Assembly: GCA_938015795.1 (NCBI GenBank)
Contig: CALLXA010000015.1
Span: 1 to 7,453 of the forward strand
Source of the DNA: an uncultured bacterium
Lineage (GTDB): Bacteria; Patescibacteriota; Dojkabacteria; SC72
Reading direction: 5' to 3'
DNA length: 7,453 nt
Every line of letters begins with the position of its first letter. Position 1 is the first letter of the stretch. The translations under genes and the position numbers were made by a program. Below, one piece after another: positions 6,441 through 7,453 of the stretch. The notes below the pieces were generated by a model. The model saw only the letters and a program-made list of their open reading frames with translations. It did not search any database and had not been told where the DNA came from.

Positions 6441-6899
6441 ACAATATGGACATTTAGTAGCTTTTATATTTACCTCTGAAAAACAGTTAGGACAAATCTT
6501 TGTAGTTTTCTTTTTGGTTTCTTCATCTTTCTTAAATTTCTTTTCCAATATCTTTTGACCTTTGTAAATGATAAAGAATAGAACTAAGGAGATTATTAAG
6601 AATGAAAATAAGCTATTTATAAAAGCTCCATACTCAATTACAACTGCACCTGCTTTCTTTGCTGATTCTATATTATCGTAATTATTGTTTCCTAGTACTA
6701 CATATAGATTTGAAAAATCAATTCCTGAGGTTAAAAAATTTATAGGTGGAGTTAATATATTTTGGACGAGAGAATCAATAACATCTTTTAAAGCAGCACC
6801 AATCATTATACCTACAGCAGTACTTAATATAGCTGTTTGTGTTGTAAATTCCTTAAATTCATTTGTTAATTTTTTAACATTTTTGCTTGCTTTTATCAT
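6423..6899 (-). CDS. mscL: Large-conductance mechanosensitive channel MscL with C-terminal zinc ribbon
   Basis: MscL forms a homopentameric pore in the cytoplasmic membrane that opens under membrane tension to release solutes during osmotic downshock. This 158-residue protein shows the family order: an amphipathic start E-F-K-E-F (14-18), pore helix 1 with A-V-G-I-M-I-G-A (28-35), N-I-L-T-P-P-I (47-53) after helix 1, a loop with D-F-S-N-L (61-65), Y-G-A-F-I-N (90-95) starting helix 2 (about 92-112), and a basic end. The tail holds C136-x2-C139 and C150-x2-C153, a zinc ribbon of the C-P-x-C...A-T-x-C-P-x-C-T-S type known from a subset of MscL proteins. Compared with E. coli, the usual R-G-N and D before the pore helix are replaced (Q21, T22, A23, S26), and about a dozen residues are added at the N terminus. 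Its start overlaps the upstream flippase gene by 26 nt, which suggests an operon and coupled translation. Confidence 0.92.
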   Translation of the reverse strand: MIKASKNVKKLTNEFKEFTTQTAILSTAVGIMIGAALKDVIDSLVQNILTPPINFLTSGIDFSNLYVVLGNNNYDNIESAKKAGAVVIEYGAFINSLFSFLIISLVLFFIIYKGQKILEKKFKKDEETKKKTTKICPNCFSEVNIKATKCPYCTSKLE

Positions 6900-7453
6900 A
6901 TATCTTCTTTTTTAAATTAATATTTATATATAAATTTAAACAAATAAGTAAGAAAAGTAAAACATAAACAATTATTTGATTCCTAATTACAACATCTAAG
7001 GTATTATTGAATATATCAAAAAGAAATATTTGTAAAACAGTAATTGAGAAAAATATAGATATAAACCAATAGGAGCCTTTAGATATTAAATAATTTGTAG
7101 ACATATATACAAAGGCATAAAGAGTCATACACACACCATACAGAGGCATCAGGGAAGCTATACCATTATATTTACTGTTGAATACTAGTTCTGCAATACT
7201 GTTTTTAAAAAGAAAAAGAACAAAAGATATTCCAAGACCAATTATTAGTGTTGTTAGTAATGATATTAGTAATGTTCTAGCTTCATTACTATCCTTTTTC
7301 TGGTTTACTAATCTAGCAAACATTACAGAAGATATTGTTGTAGATGCAAAAAAGACAACTTTACCAATTAAAGTTAGTGCTGAGTATTCTGGTCTAAAGA
7401 GTGGATTCACAAGAATTAAATCTAATGTATATGGTGTACTCATGAGGAAAAAA
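6874..7453 (-). CDS. Polysaccharide flippase of the MOP/Wzx type, C-terminal part (5' end outside window)
   Basis: The visible 193 residues continue in frame to the window edge (F-F-L before the ATG at 7443), so that Met is internal and the gene starts further right. There are six hydrophobic segments, with F-F-L-M-S-T-P-Y-T-L-D-L-I-L-V-N and G-K-V-V-F-F-A-S-T-T-I-S-S-V-M-F-A-R matching the second half of MOP-family lipid-linked oligosaccharide flippases (polysaccharide biosynthesis proteins), where 'D-x-I-L-V' is followed by a helix with 'L-G-(K/R)-x-x-F-F-A-S'. These move lipid-linked sugar units across the cytoplasmic membrane for surface polysaccharide assembly. The protein ends with a basic tail (KKKIYDKSKQKC). 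Whole members run to about 400-500 residues, so roughly the first half is missing here. The last 26 nt overlap the start of mscL. Confidence 0.78.
   Translation of the reverse strand, partial: FFLMSTPYTLDLILVNPLFRPEYSALTLIGKVVFFASTTISSVMFARLVNQKKDSNEARTLLISLLTTLIIGLGISFVLFLFKNSIAELVFNSKYNGIASLMPLYGVCMTLYAFVYMSTNYLISKGSYWFISIFFSITVLQIFLFDIFNNTLDVVIRNQIIVYVLLFLLICLNLYININLKKKIYDKSKQKC

Noticed and set aside
6685..6915. 76-residue open frame on the plus strand across mscL
   Set aside because: It is the antisense of mscL, which has clear family motifs on the other strand; the hydrophobic look comes from the complement of membrane-helix codons.
1..7453. TGA recoded as glycine or tryptophan (code 25 or 4)
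   Set aside because: The long frames contain no in-frame TGA and use normal TGG for Trp; ends are all TAA, so the standard bacterial code explains everything seen.

Overview
The window is AT-rich (by eye about one third G+C) and bacterial. It holds one giant surface-protein gene and a small membrane-protein gene on the + strand. Facing them is a two-gene set on the - strand: mscL and the end of a flippase gene. All four complete or 3'-terminal reading frames end in TAA, and no in-frame TGA interrupts them, so there is no sign of the TGA=Gly code of Gracilibacteria/Absconditabacteria. The domain set of the giant protein (DUF2341, fibronectin type III repeats, C-terminal membrane helices with carboxypeptidase-regulatory-like domains) is one I associate with Patescibacteria/CPR such as Microgenomates or Dojkabacteria. 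That placement is inference from domain style, not from a marker gene.

Layout. Positions 1-138 are a very AT-rich intergenic stretch with a plausible sigma70-type promoter (81-110). The extreme left edge may hold the start of a divergent gene, but this is weakly supported. Positions 139-6147 encode a 2002-residue envelope protein: an N-terminal membrane anchor, a DUF2341 domain, three tandem phage-tail-collar-like modules each with two His-x-His motifs, about eleven fibronectin-III-like modules (five of them exactly 91 residues long with a conserved Cys-x4-Cys pair), a Cys-containing stalk domain, and a C-terminal module of membrane helices alternating with two carboxypeptidase-regulatory-like beta domains. 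Positions 6197-6421 encode a 74-residue protein with two membrane segments and a very acidic tail, probably read with the giant gene. On the - strand, a polysaccharide (MOP/Wzx-type) flippase cut by the right edge overlaps by 26 nt a mechanosensitive channel gene, mscL, whose product has a C-terminal zinc ribbon. The two convergent gene sets are separated by a single base, and a 12-bp hairpin covers both stop codons.

Together the genes describe cell-envelope functions: a long multi-domain surface stalk whose tip resembles phage receptor-binding fibres, export of envelope polysaccharide, and osmotic protection. The most unusual element is the triplicated His-x-His collar-like block placed near the membrane-distal or N-terminal part of a cellular surface protein. 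A role in adhesion to another cell is an inference; nothing in the window proves it.
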